In this document: positions 1 to 19,754 of the stretch, one piece after another | Layout of the letters: the number at the start of each line of letters is the position of its first letter | How positions within the stretch are numbered: the stretch's first letter is position 1 | Assembly (NCBI GenBank): GCA_021464245.1 | Contig: JADCRB010000031.1 | Coordinates: 392,762-456,761 of the forward strand | From: Carallia brachiata | Lineage: Eukaryota; Streptophyta; Magnoliopsida; Malpighiales; Rhizophoraceae | DNA: 64,000 bases | Direction of reading: 5' to 3' | The notes under the pieces: generated by a model | Seen by the model: the letters and a program-made list of their open reading frames with translations, nothing else | What the model was told of the DNA's origin: nothing | Database searches by the model: none | Program-made: the position numbers and the translations under genes

Positions 1-1169
1 GGAGGTTCTGATGCTCTCTTAGAACAGCAAGAGGCAAGGCCTATAGCCTTGCATTAGGAGTGAACGTGGTTGGCATACATGAGAAAATAAGGGCCATGAC
101 AGCGGATGAGTCGAAAAAACCTGTGTACAAATGAAGTATGGAGATAAGATTGCCAAAGGGTTGGTATATCTGGCTCAGCTATCCAGATGGTTTCCTTCTA
201 TCAAAGGAACTGATATCCCTTGCAGTCATAGGTCCCAAGAATTCAATCATGTGTCTGGTATACTACTTACTAAGCGGATCTATAGCATTGCCTGAGAGTC
301 TGGAGTCCGAATATAGTTGTGTCCTCCACCGTTCCATCTGTGGGCAGCCTCCTGTGACTAGCAAGAAAAGCAGACAAACTACAACACACTGCACGGGAAG
401 ATGCTCTCTGTTCAGCTGCCAGATGCACTTTCGTATCCAGAACAAGATTCTTAGTTTGATCGCAACGCATGTATGATGATTGTGATTATAAAAACAATGA
501 TCTGCTAAGGTCTGAAACCACATGAACTCTGAAAAATACGTAGTGGTCAGTAGTTTTTAAAAAAAAAAAAACTCAACAACAAGTGTTAATTTGCGAAAAT
601 AATGGTATCATGATTCTAAACCAAGTGTCACATGAGAATAAGCACAATATGGTTATAGCAAGGCAAAAAAGGGCTCAAGCAAGTCCAGGTATACAAAACA
701 CAAGGTCAACTGATGCCAGAGACTACGATAAATCAAGGTTGCTGGATGCCTCTATACAGATTACAACAAAATCAATCATAGGTTCACTGATTAAGATGAC
801 TCCATTCACTTGCAGTAAATGTCATTATCATGGTCAGTTAATCCCATGCCCAAAAATTCGTGAAAATAAGCAAGTTTGGCTTCTTCCAGGCATCCTTAGC
901 AATTTGTTTTCCGATGCACTTTGGCATGACATGGACAGTGAACTAGTATCCTTTTGCCAAGAAAGATTGCATGTGCTCACAGACATGTAGATTCCACAAA
1001 CCTACCCTGCATAGAGAGAGATAAAAAGAGAGCTCGGAAGATGCAACACCACTTCAGACAATATTTAGTAATGCAGGACAGCGTTTTCTTCTTCTGAAAT
1101 AAAAAAATGAATTTAAGCTTTTACATTTAGTCTTAGACTGCTTGTATGGACCAAATCCAACATCCACGA
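1..1169. other. No recognisable gene
   Basis: No open frame in this stretch resembles a known family. The longest (583-990, +, 135 codons) has no domain, no splice context and no codon pattern that I trust. The stretch lies downstream of the minus-strand zinc-finger gene and may hold part of its 3' untranslated region or the tail of a gene outside the window. Confidence 0.5.
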
Positions 1170-1177
1170 CCCCCTAC

Positions 1178-1411
1178 TAGTGTTTTCAAAGGTGCTAGGC
1201 GCTCCAAGGCGCTAAGGGCTCTAGGAGCCTAGGCGCAAGGCGCAAGGCGTAGGCGCACGCTTGAGCAAAACAAGGCGCACTTTTAAAAAATAATAAATTA
1301 TGCTAAAAGGAATAGAAAAGCAAAACTAAATCTAACAACAAAGTAATTGAATTTACATAAACAATTACATTCAAAAACTAAAGTAAAATATTTCATATAT
1401 CTCATTTAAAA

Positions 1412-1445
<34 letters not shown>

Positions 1446-2089
1446 TGATGTACAACAATTTTATGATAAATCAAAAGGATGATAAGTGACAAAACAACGA
1501 AATTCTACTCTCATCTATGTATAACTTAAAAAAAGAATCATCCTCATCATCCTATATCCACCTTTTGAGTCATTGAATCATACTAATAATATAATACAGT
1601 GCCACAGTCAAGAAAAGGAATGAAATAGGGATATCATTAAAAAATATGGGAATAGTAAAATAAAAACAAAAAAGAGGGTAAGAAAGTAGGAGAGATAACG
1701 GCCAAGGTTTTAGGAACAAGTGTAGAAAAGAGAGAAAAAAAAAACCAACGTTGATCAGGGTTTGTTTGGAGCCAGGACACTTCTACTTTGTGTCTCCGTG
1801 TTTGTTTTGAAGTAGGAATCTTGTTTTATCCAAAAAAAAAAAAAAAGAAAAAAGAAAAAAGATTTAGAAAAATGTAAAACCTGTTGGATTTGTCTCAGGT
1901 GCACCTTTCTTGCGCCTATCGCTTCTGGAAAAAGAGTGCTAAAGCATGCCTTGGAAGCGCCTAGCGCAAGTCGCCTCACCTTGGGGCAAAAAAGCCCCAA
2001 GGCCTTGGCGCCTAGCCCCATGGGGCAAAAAAGCCCCAAGGCCTTAGCGCCTAGCGCCTTGCGCCTTAGGCGCGCCTTTGATTACACTG
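1178..2089. mobile_element. Non-autonomous hAT-type DNA element
   Basis: The ends are imperfect terminal inverted repeats: the left end reads TAGTGTTTTCAAAGG and the complement of the right end reads CAGTGTAATCAAAGG. Both are followed by long GC-rich subterminal arrays built from AGGCGC-like units. The element is flanked by a perfect 8-bp direct repeat, CCCCCTAC, at 1170-1177 and 2090-2097, the target-duplication length of the hAT superfamily. The 912-bp interior has no transposase frame, an (AT)n run near 1412-1442 and A-rich tracts, so it must have been moved in trans. The inverted subterminal arrays could fold into a strong hairpin. Confidence 0.85.
1412..1442. repeat. (AT)n microsatellite
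   Basis: About 15 AT units in a row inside the hAT-type element. Confidence 0.9.
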
Positions 2090-2263
2090 CCCCCTACCAA
2101 GACACCATTTCTCCTGCCACAACAATAGGCTAAGGATGACTTTAACTTTGACATCTAAATGGTTGCTAAAACATATTACTAGACTTTCATAGCAATTATA
2201 TTTGTCAAGCTCACGCCATTGTACACCCAAAAAATTGTAGATAGGCAACTGCTTACTGCTTAG

Positions 2264-4118
2264 TTATGAAGGTTTCGTCTTTTTTCCAACTTTTGAAATT
2301 CGCCTTAGCTCTTGGGTACCCTTTCTCATTTCTCTGTATATGGAGAAAGAAAATACATGACATTAGTTGTCAAAGCTTAGTCAATCAAAAACCTTAATTA
2401 GTAGAGATAGTCATACCTTTGATGCAAGAACACAATAATGTAGAAAACAGGTATCAGCATTAAAGTCATTATAGAAGCAGCCAGATAGAAAACACCTGTT
2501 TGCTTCTGCACAAAAGGCAAAGGAACAATAGAACCAAAAGTGAAACTTTTTCCTAGCATTTCAGCACAACATAGTCAAGTTACTTAACAAGATAGTTATG
2601 TTATCAATGAAGAGGTCATGAGAAACATGACGTGGCACAACAACTGAGCAAGCAAGATAATTGGGAGTTTGAATCATCTCATGCACATATGAGCCATATT
2701 CATAAATATGAATACCACTGGCAAACTGCAGCACTGAGAACAAACCCTTACCATGCCACCTTTAGGAAATAATTTTCTTTTTCCTGAGCAGGTGTGGGCA
2801 TCACAAAATTGGCGCAAAAACAATTCTACAAATGAAAACATCACCATAAGTACAATTAGTAGCATGAAAGTCAGCCAAGAATATTAGAAAATCATCAGAA
2901 GATAAATAAAGAGGAAAAAGAAAATACTTGATAATAAAACTAACCATGAAGGCGCCTTGCTGAAGGGCCTTGATCAATGGGAAAACAGCTATCTGCAAGA
3001 CTCTGAGCAGAAAACAAACGAAATTGAAGCAAGATGTTAGAATCAGTCAACAATGCGAGCAATAATGCCACTGTAGGAAGAAACAACCTCACAGAGATGG
3101 CGATTCTTTGCAACAGCTGCGGGATTGCACTTGGACTTTGGTGTCTTGGGATCCATCACAAAATCACAATGCAGTGCCCCACACAAATCAGCCAAGCACT
3201 TGCCATGGGACTGGATTCGCCCAAAACATAAGTAAATGTAACGTAAATTCATGTATTTCTTTTATAATCCCCTCAACAACAACCCCTCCACCCCACAACA
3301 AGAGGAAGAAAATAAAGCACCAAAATTCAGACAGCATTAAGAAAGGAAACAGCGAGGCAATCAAAATAAGTATCTACCACACCAGTGCTATTAACAACAA
3401 GGACAAGACAAAGGCAGAAGAAGAAGAAGAGAATCCACATACAACGTTAAGGAGATTGAAGTGCCTGTTGTGAAAATGCTGATCAAGATACTTTTCAGCA
3501 AGAAAGTTTTTCTTACAATACCCACACTGCCACTCGTTGATGTCAAAGTGAATCTTGTGCTGTTCTTGCTCCCTGAACAAATCATTATCTGGGTGAAGTC
3601 TACACTTGCTCGAAATCTGGTACTTTTCTCGCTCCACAAACGGCATCAAATACTACCCAAAAAAAAAAAAGAATAAAAAACCCAACAAAACAATAAATTT
3701 TCTTTCTTTCTTTCTAATAGAGACAAAATAAAAAACCAACAACAAGAAATTTTCTTTCTTTCTAATAGAGACAGAATAAATAAACCTGCTCAATGATCTG
3801 CCAGGCAGCCCTACTTCGTTCTCGGGAGCAATGGACTTCGCCCGCGTGCTCATGTTCTTCTTCCTTTACAATAATCAAATTGCTTTTAAACCCAATAATT
3901 CGAGCTCAAAAAAAAAAAAAAGTTTGATTGGAGTAGACGAAGAATCAAATTGCTTTTAAACCCAATATTTGGAGTTCCCAAAAAAAAAAAAAAACGTATG
4001 ACTTCTGACAATCAGAAGTTAACTAATAGTAACTTACCTGGGATAGTGTTTGGTGGAGCAGCAACAGCAGAAGTAGAATCAATAGACGAATTAGAGTATT
4101 CGACGTGAATTTCCACAT
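2264..4118 (-). CDS. Secretory-pathway C2H2 zinc-finger protein
   Basis: Eight exons (minus): 4118-4038, 3863-3786, 3652-3446, 3210-3088, 3002-2945, 2825-2752, 2505-2417, 2333-2264. All borders are GT-AG and the phases give an uninterrupted 259-residue protein. Residues 1-27 are a signal peptide with a leucine-rich core. One classical C2H2 finger (C96, C99, H112, H117; spacing 2-12-4) is followed by a cysteine-rich stretch. A single hydrophobic segment lies at about 212-234, with a short lysine-rich tail behind it. This predicts a type I membrane protein with the finger in the lumen or outside the cell, unlike nuclear C2H2 factors. I recognise it as a conserved plant protein of unknown function. 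The start is the ATG that opens the signal peptide. It is divergent from the kelch gene, with 1.6 kb between the starts. Confidence 0.85.
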
Positions 4119-5757
4119 GCTTTCTCTATGGTGTTGGGGGTCGTGAAGAGAGCTTCAATTCCTGCACGAGCTTTCCTGGGAATATAAATTATTAAAATCT
4201 TTCTAAGCGCCTGTTTGTTTAGCAGTGACTCGACAATCCAGTAAATTTAATTCGATTGTAGTTGTAGGAATTTTTATTCTCAAAAAAAAAAAAATTGTCG
4301 TTATAGGAATTTTCGCATACCAAGAAACGCGGAATCAAGAAAGTCACTTTTTTTTTTTTTTTCGTCTAGAGTCAATAAAATCTTTTTTTTTTTTTTCCCA
4401 CAGAATGGAAAACCGGGGCTTGTACTCCAGCTGTTTTCACTAAAAAGTATTACATCGATATTAAGAGAAAATGCAAACAGTTAAAATGATTACGTATGAC
4501 TCAGCATAAGATTCAACGTAGATTTAACATCATCAATTGTCCTAATAAGTGTTCAAATCTAAGACATGACTTTTATAACATTCGACGCCTATACCGTAAA
4601 CCACAATTTTCAGTGATATTAAGGAAATCACTTTATTTTTTTTGGTCCTAATATAAAGGAAATCACTTGATGATCGGGACTGGTAGAGGGCGGAGACCTT
4701 TTTCCTTTGGGCCCAGTGGTGGGCCCATCTATATAGCGTAAAGGGCAAGGAAGGATCGACTCTATTTATTCCACAAAGGCCCAAACACCACGGGCTCCAC
4801 ATTTTGATTTGGTAGCGATAGGCCCATCAAACAGATCATGCTGGGGTGTCGTTTCCCGAACTTCATGCAAGATTGGGTTTGCGCTATGAGGTACAACTCA
4901 TGATTGTGATCTAGTAATTTGTGAATGGTTCACGTTAAAAGCCATCGATTTGAATTTTTGTCAAAGCCTTTGGTAAGATAAACGTATGTCCACTTCAACG
5001 TAGTTGTGAGATTAACTTAATATTTGGGTGGAGAGGGAAAAAAAAGAAAAAAAAAAAGAGAAAATTAAAATAAATTATTATATTTGAGAAATATTTAAAA
5101 AGTGAAAAAGAAAAAAAATTTTAATTCTTTTAATCCTCTCTACGCTACTAAAACCAATCTTTATGAAAATAAAAAGAAAGTTGTTAGTTCTTCAACTAAA
5201 TTTATTAAATAACTTAATTACTTTTCACATAATTTTAAAATTATAATTTTATATAAATAAAATTTATTATAAAAAATAAAACTATTATTCTAATACATTT
5301 TATATTCATTTCATACATTTTTTATTCTTTTTCAAACATAAGAATTTATAATTTTTTTTTCATCATCTCTTCCTAAATATAAAAGATGATAGAAAATATT
5401 ACTTTCCTCTAATAATTCTCTTCTTTATTTTTTTTTCTGCTCAGCTTATTCTTTCTTAAAAATTTTATCTAAATACAATATAAGTACAAGTACGAGATTC
5501 TCTATTCGTTTAATTTAACGAACCTTTGTCCGAGTAAAACGGTGCAATATGTCCGTTTTGTGAGGTGTCAGTGTCCCATTTTTCTTTACTGAAAAACAAA
5601 GAAGGGCTTGGGCTGAACGTAAACGGTGCCGTTTGGATCCCTGGGTGCGAGTGCTTAACCTGTCCGCCGTTGCTGCTCCGCCTGAAGGGTTTTTATGTTG
5701 TATGTATGTAGTATGAGGCAAAAAGGAAAGGAAAATTTTGAAACACAGAAGAAATAA
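4119..5757. promoter_or_regulatory. Divergent intergenic region
   Basis: This 1.6-kb gap separates the start of the zinc-finger gene (leftward) from that of the kelch gene (rightward), so it must hold both promoters. It is AT-rich with many A and T runs, especially at 5040-5480. I cannot point to a convincing TATA box for either gene and see no third gene. Confidence 0.5.
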
Positions 5758-14093
<8,336 letters not shown>

Positions 14094-14163
14094 AGAGCCT
14101 TCAATAAGCTTTAAGGGCATGTACAATACAGAAGGTGTCTTAATTTATATAAGAGTCAAAGGT

Positions 14164-14665
14164 GGGGATAAGGATTTTTTTAGTTCTAAACCTTTAGGTT
14201 TTTTTACGTTTGAATTCTAAATCTTTTTGACATTTCATTTGAGTCCTAAACTTTTTGATTTTCTACCAAATTAGTCCCTCTGTTTAACAAAAGTGATCAA
14301 TCTATTAAAAAATAATTTTAACTTTACAAAAAATTATTTAAAAAAGATTAAATATATGAATTGAATGTCTTTTCTATAAAAAAATATACATGTTGCCTAT
14401 TTAATTCGTATATTTGTTGATTAAAAAAATATTTAATATGCATATTTTGTTGATGAAAAAAAATATTTAACTCATGTATTTAAGCTTTTTTAAATGATTT
14501 TTATTAAATTAAACTCACTTATTAATAGATTGAATACTTTTCGTAATTTAAAGAACTGATATAGTAAAAAATTAAAAGATTTAGGACTCAAATGAAATGT
14601 TAAAAAGGTTTAGGACTTAAACGTAAAAAAATCTAAAGGTTTAGGACTTTAAAAATATTTATCCC
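14164..14665. mobile_element. Mutator-like MITE with long inverted ends
   Basis: The left end (GGGGATAAGG) and the complement of the right end (GGGATAAATA) begin inverted repeats of about 120-150 bp. These contain alternating sentences of the type CTAAACCTTTAGGTTTTTTTACG on the left and their complements on the right. The element is flanked by a perfect 9-bp direct repeat, GTCAAAGGT, at 14155-14163 and 14666-14674, the target-duplication size of Mutator-like elements. It is 502 bp long, non-coding and very AT-rich in the middle. It sits just 70 bp after the kelch stop codon and may be part of that gene's 3' end. Confidence 0.8.
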
Positions 14666-14674
14666 GTCAAAGGT

Positions 14675-15413
14675 GTGGGCTTGCATTCTCCCATGCACTC
14701 TGGTGGATAGCAACACATACTGTTAATGTTGGGATTTGATCAATTACGGTTATTAGTGCTTTAAGTCCTGTCATGATTTAGGAAATTAGCTGGCAAGAAA
14801 AAAATTATACTCGACTAGATATACTCCTCAATGCAAGAAACGACGGTGCCCAATTGGTGTCCGCAAGATCAAGATGCTATAAAAATCGATAAATTTGAAA
14901 GAAGAATCCTTGCAAATCCAACATTTTGTTCGGACGCTGTAAAAGCCGAGTTCGTTGTAGCGGCTTGCGGTGTTCTCTTTGTTCGGTCTGTTTAGTGTAG
15001 GTGGCTAGGCGAGCCTTTAAGGGCATTGGAAGTGTGGTAAGGTTAGGTGAGGCTTCGAGATCCCCATCTGGCTGTTGGGGAATTGGGCTAATGCCCATAC
15101 TCCATTATCAGTTCATTTGCTATGGGAATATTGGCTAATATACCTCTGGGCTTGGCGTCAAGTATGGGCCTTAACGCTTACAATTTGGTGGGTTGTCGTT
15201 GATCTGGGCCACTGTCCTACAAGACTGCAACAGCCATTGTCTTGGTTGAGGGCTGTGCCTTTTCGGCAATAGCAGCATCTGGGCTCCGAGCAAAGCCATC
15301 GAGGCTCATTTAAGGACCAGATAGACACTTCTGTGCAGTGGGGTTGGGCTTTTCATCCCGATTTACATGTTATGGGCTACGGAAGGAAAATATACCTTTG
15401 ATTTCCTTCAAAG
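14675..15413. other. Unassigned intergenic stretch
   Basis: The stretch is less AT-rich than its surroundings. Short open frames occur on both strands (for example 15075-15272, +), but none resembles a known protein. It lies between a MITE and a LINE tail, so it may be older transposon sequence. Confidence 0.4.
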
Positions 15414-15421
15414 GTAGCATG

Positions 15422-15921
15422 TTATTCCTATGTTAATCTTGTGAATGGGTGCAGGGGCTTATTACACCAGAATTGGAACGTGTCTGTCAGGCATATTCAC
15501 AGGGAGGGTAATAAAGTAGCTGACTGGTTGGTTGATGCGGTGTTCTTTAAGCCTCACGGCATTCATGTTTTGTTCGAACCTCTGCGGGAGGTTAGGCAGT
15601 TGATCTGGCAAGACGCATCTGGTGTGCGGTGGCTAGATATTTGAGTAATGATATATATTACGAAAACTGTATTATAAAATATCATGAAAATCGTATAAAA
15701 AAATATCTTAAAACTCACAATTATAGAACAATCATCAACTTTTTTCTTTTTTATTTTAACGGTGTTAAAAAAGTTGATGACTATTTCTATAATTGTAAAT
15801 TTCAGAATATTTCACGATATAATTTTTGTAATATATATCATCGCTCCAGATATTTAGTGCCTTCTTAATCTTCTTGTAAGGCTTTAAGCCTTCTTTTTCT
15901 ACCCAAAAAAAAAAAAAAAAA
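15422..15921 (+). mobile_element. 5'-truncated LINE tail
   Basis: An open frame at about 15441-15644 encodes the C-terminal RNase H-like end of plant LINE polyproteins, with the typical motif HIHREGNKVADWL. The copy ends in an 18-base poly(A) run (15904-15921). It is flanked by the 8-bp repeat GTAGCATG at 15414-15421 and 15922-15929, as expected for target-primed insertion. Everything upstream of the RNase H end is missing. A MITE is nested inside the 3' part. Confidence 0.75.
15643..15847. mobile_element. Hairpin MITE nested in the LINE tail
   Basis: The two halves are nearly complementary: the left arm starts GAGTAATGATATATATTACG and the complement of the right arm reads GGAGCGATGATATATATTAC. 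Both arms run to a loop near 15745. An 8-bp direct repeat, AGATATTT, flanks it at 15635-15642 and 15848-15855. At about 205 bp and without coding capacity, it fits a palindromic MITE of hAT-like target length. Confidence 0.7.
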
Positions 15922-15956
15922 GTAGCATGATATATTATGGCATACAATTTTTTTTT

Positions 15957-16681
15957 TTTGGTCTTGTATATGGCATACCTTTTGTCACACTAATTTCATG
16001 GATCAGAGGCAGCGCTATCACATTTTTTCCCCATACCTCAATAGATGACAAAAACTACAACTATTTCAAGAAAGTTATAGATTGTCACAAATTGAATCCA
16101 CAGCTGGGGCAATTAGTTTTACTGATTTCAATAGAAGTGAAGTTTGGGTGATGTGCTAGCCACTACAAGGACAATGTATACCCTGGCAGAAACAGGAGGT
16201 TTTGTTCATGACCAAGGGGATTTTGAAGGGCAATATTTAGGATTTATAGTGGATGCTGGCTCTACAATAGTGGGTTCCTCTTTGAGAGTATCACCAACTG
16301 CAACTTTTATAGAATCATCAGCTGGGATTAGAGAAGGGGGCAGAACAGGATTAACTGCAATTTTGGTTGGGCTTTACTTTTTCTTCACTCCTTTATTGAC
16401 TAGTGTGCCCCCATTGGCTGTAGGGCCTTCACTGGTAGTAGATGGGGTTATGATGATGGAGGCAGCACCTGCTTTTATGACAATGCATGCTTCTTATACC
16501 ACTAACTTATTCTATAGCAAATGGGATCATTGCTGGGATTGGGCTAGATATTGCTCTTCGCTTGTATGGCCATGTTGTGAGGATGGTAAGGTGGTTGATC
16601 AAGATGAGAAGAATGGTGATAAAAGAGCAAAATCAAGTGTCGACTACAGCTGGTGTAGATCCTGCGCTTGAAGCCATTTGA
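15957..16681 (+). pseudogene. AZG2: Remnant of purine permease AZG2
   Basis: The translation matches the middle and C-terminal part of the AZG adenine/guanine permease family. Marker motifs are FVTLISWIRG, YNYFKKV, GDFEGQY and the family signature [16 protein letters not shown], followed by [15 protein letters not shown]. The parts lie in different frames: breaks occur near 16090, 16140 and 16480, and the last piece ends at a stop at 16679-16681. The N-terminal half is absent, and conserved stretches inside the remainder are deleted, so it cannot encode a working transporter. In Arabidopsis AZG2 (At5g50300) is next to the kelch gene At5g50310, so this is the decayed syntenic copy rather than a stray retrocopy. 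A LINE tail lies directly upstream of the surviving part. Confidence 0.85.
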
Positions 16682-19600
16682 GTATTTGAAACAGTATGTT
16701 CTTTATTCTTATGTAATTTTAATTTAACTTTTCTGTTTTTTTTTCCTTCTTTTTTTTATTAATCAGGATGGACTTGGGTATCCAGACCGATTGAGGCTTC
16801 TAATAAAGGACCTTTTTCCTATTATAGCCCCCTTCTCTCTTTAATGTCGAAGACCGAGTACTTGCTCGGTGTGCAGAAGTTTTCCAAATGAAAATTATAT
16901 TGGGTTTCATTATACGGTCATATATTTTGTTGTCACGTGGGAGAATTATATTATAACAATACACAGATTTTTTACAATAACACATATATTTTTTATAATA
17001 AAAAAAATTGTAAATTTTTATTGTAAAAAATATACATGTAATTATAAAAAATTTATTTGTTATTACAATATAATTTTTGAGTACGATGATTAGGCGTGAC
17101 TACCAACTTTTTCCCAATTATATTATAGACAAGTTGTTCGCCAAAAAGTCTTGTCTTCATTTTTTACCTGCATTATGGCTTCGATCTGACGCCCTGGAAC
17201 TCTAATTCCTGCCGATGCCTACGTTGTTTCAGTTTCAATTGCCTGCTATAATGTCCATTATTCTGAGAACATGATAAAATGCTAGTTACTTTGGCGGTTG
17301 AGATAGTTGGTCCACTCATTATCAAAAAAAAAAAAAAAAAAAAGAGTTAGTTGGTCCACTCACAAGTTAAACAACCAACTCGATTGTCCAGAACAAAAGG
17401 TCAATGCTTTCACCATTTCAAAGGTCTAACTTTGACTATTGACCTGTTATCTTTGCGTGCATTTATTGTGCTTTTTGACGCTTTTTGTTTCCCAAATTTT
17501 TGACTCTTTTGGTCCCCCACTTTCCAACCTTTTTCTTTTTTCGGGAACCCCAAAATCGCTCGCCTATTTAGGCTGCTTGAAAACAAAATTAAGGTGAAAA
17601 AAAAAAGTCATGATTAATTTCGCATTAGAATCGTTGGAATCGAAGTTCAATGTAATTAGTATATTTATTTTTGATTATTTATGTACATACACGGTATAAC
17701 GAATATATTGTTATACAAAAAAGAAAACCCAAATTTTGGCATTCGGTGCTCCCAGTGGCCTTCTGTTTTGCCTTTGGCTCTAATATTTGTGGAACTTGGC
17801 GGTGCGAAATGGCAAAAGCTACCTGCTAAACAAATCTCCGGGAAATAGGAATTTTCTTCTCAAAATAATTGGAAAAAATAACTCTACAAAATCCATTTTA
17901 AGGAAAACGAGGAAAAAGCTGAAAAAGAATTTACGCCCATTGAAAAAGTTACAAGTTAAAAGCACAAAAGCATTCAAATTCCCACTTGAACTGCCCGCCC
18001 CCGGGCCTGCAATTGTGCAGATGATAAAATCTAACGAAAGAGACAACTGGGTGCTCTGCTGCAGGACTTCAGCCCTGTAAGCATAAAACGACATGTCGTC
18101 ATTGGATCATTCCGTAGCAACAACAACAATAATAAGGTCTCGAGTTTCTTTTAAGCGACAAAAAACTTAATTTTTTTTAAATAAAATTTTGAATTCAAAT
18201 TTTATATATTAAAAAAATTGGTATTATGAGAGTTTTGTCTCATTTAATGGATCTACTTAAATCGTGTCAAATTAATTAGGGTTCAATAGACTTCCAGATA
18301 CCGAGATTTCATACTAAAAAAATAATAATTATTATTATTATTATAAAAGTATTTCCAGCGGCAAAATAAGGTCTGAAAGGGTCCAATATGTTTCTGCAAC
18401 TCAAATTCGACTATCGTGGATAGAATAAGTTTTATTTTTATACAGTGTTCGTCCTTCAAATAATAATAATAAATAATAACAATAATGAATGTAAAAGTCA
18501 AAGCCAACGAAAAATCAATTAAAGGCCCGATTGTGAAATCCATGAAGCACTATTGGGCGGCTTTTAATCAAAACTGAGTCTAATCCATATTTGGATAACA
18601 AAGCAAAAGTAAAGACGAAGAAAATGAGAAAAAAAAAGGAAATAAATAAATTTTTTTCTTCATTACTTTGTTCTGGAAAATGTGTGAGAATGATTGTTTT
18701 CTATATTATATTTATTAATAATTTATTTATATTTATATTTATACTTATCTTTTTATTCTTATTTTTATTTTTATTTTTTAGCATAGTTTTTAACTTTTTT
18801 TTTAATAGTGATATTATTTTATAGGCAGAAAGGAAGCATTCTTATCCTTCAAATCTTTCTTTTCTCAAATCCATTCTGTTTAGTTTTATTCATACACGAG
18901 CTTGATTTATTGGGCTGTTAATTTTTGAAATCTTGGTTCAATCACGTTTAATGTCAATCAAATCTGAAATTATATAATAAATAAAATTTACTTAAAATAA
19001 AAAATAAGTGCAAATAATAAGCATTTTTATTTGAATATAGCGCATAACTAAAGTAAGTCAAATTATAAATTTTTTTAATTAATTGGGTTTCAAATAATTT
19101 TTAAATTTAAATTTTTTGATTTTTTTATTTAATTAATACGCATTTAAATTGAAGAGAGAGTTTCTAACAGTTGCCAATATTTAAACAGTAAACAGACCAA
19201 GTCATACTCAATGACGAATGGCATCCACAGGGAACGGAGTCAATAAGGCAATAACCAACAAAACTCAAAAAAAAAATCTTTAACTTAATCTTAAGTGTTA
19301 ACAATTTGCCTTTCTTTTATCATTTATTTATTTATTTTGAAATTTCAAAACCAGACCAAAATCACCAAATTCATAGCGTTTTAAAATTTTTAATTCGGAT
19401 TACTATTTACCAGGCAGTTGTCTCTCAAACACTTTTAAAAAAATTAAAAAACAAATCCAACTCCTCGGAGACTGGACTCTAAAAAACTTCTGTTTCTTTT
19501 GTTTTTTTTTTTTATGGGTTTTTTTTTCGGTTGCTGCTTTTGTTCAATCCAACGAACAAAAGAAACTTCTTCATTATGTACGCAGAAAGAATCGAGTAAA

Positions 19601-19754
19601 CCACTCTTCAGTTCCTTTCTCTCTCTCTCTTTCTTTCTCTCTCAAGAATTTCTCTTTTGACCATTTCCAAATAGAATCTCTCTGATTGTATAAATTTAAT
19701 TCACAAGCAAAGGGGAAAGAAATAAAGAATCAAAGAAAGGAAGAAAGAAAGAAA
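16682..19754. other. AT-rich intergenic region
   Basis: This 3.1-kb gap holds A/T runs, (TAA)n and (ATT)n tracts near 18319-18345 and 18460-18490, and a poly(A) run at 17325-17343 flanked by the repeated words AGTTGGTCCACTCA. The open frames (for example 17787-18080) look random. The end, near 19618-19642, has a CT-rich tract typical of a plant 5' leader and probably belongs to the RING gene. Confidence 0.5.
19618..19642 (+). promoter_or_regulatory. CT-rich 5' leader tract of the RING gene
   Basis: A TC/CTTT run lies about 115-135 bases before the start codon. Such tracts are common in plant core promoters and 5' leaders (Y-patch-like). The role is inferred from position only. Confidence 0.45.

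Noticed and set aside
583..990. A 135-codon ORF
   Set aside because: No domain, family match or splice context; the length is within chance for this stretch.
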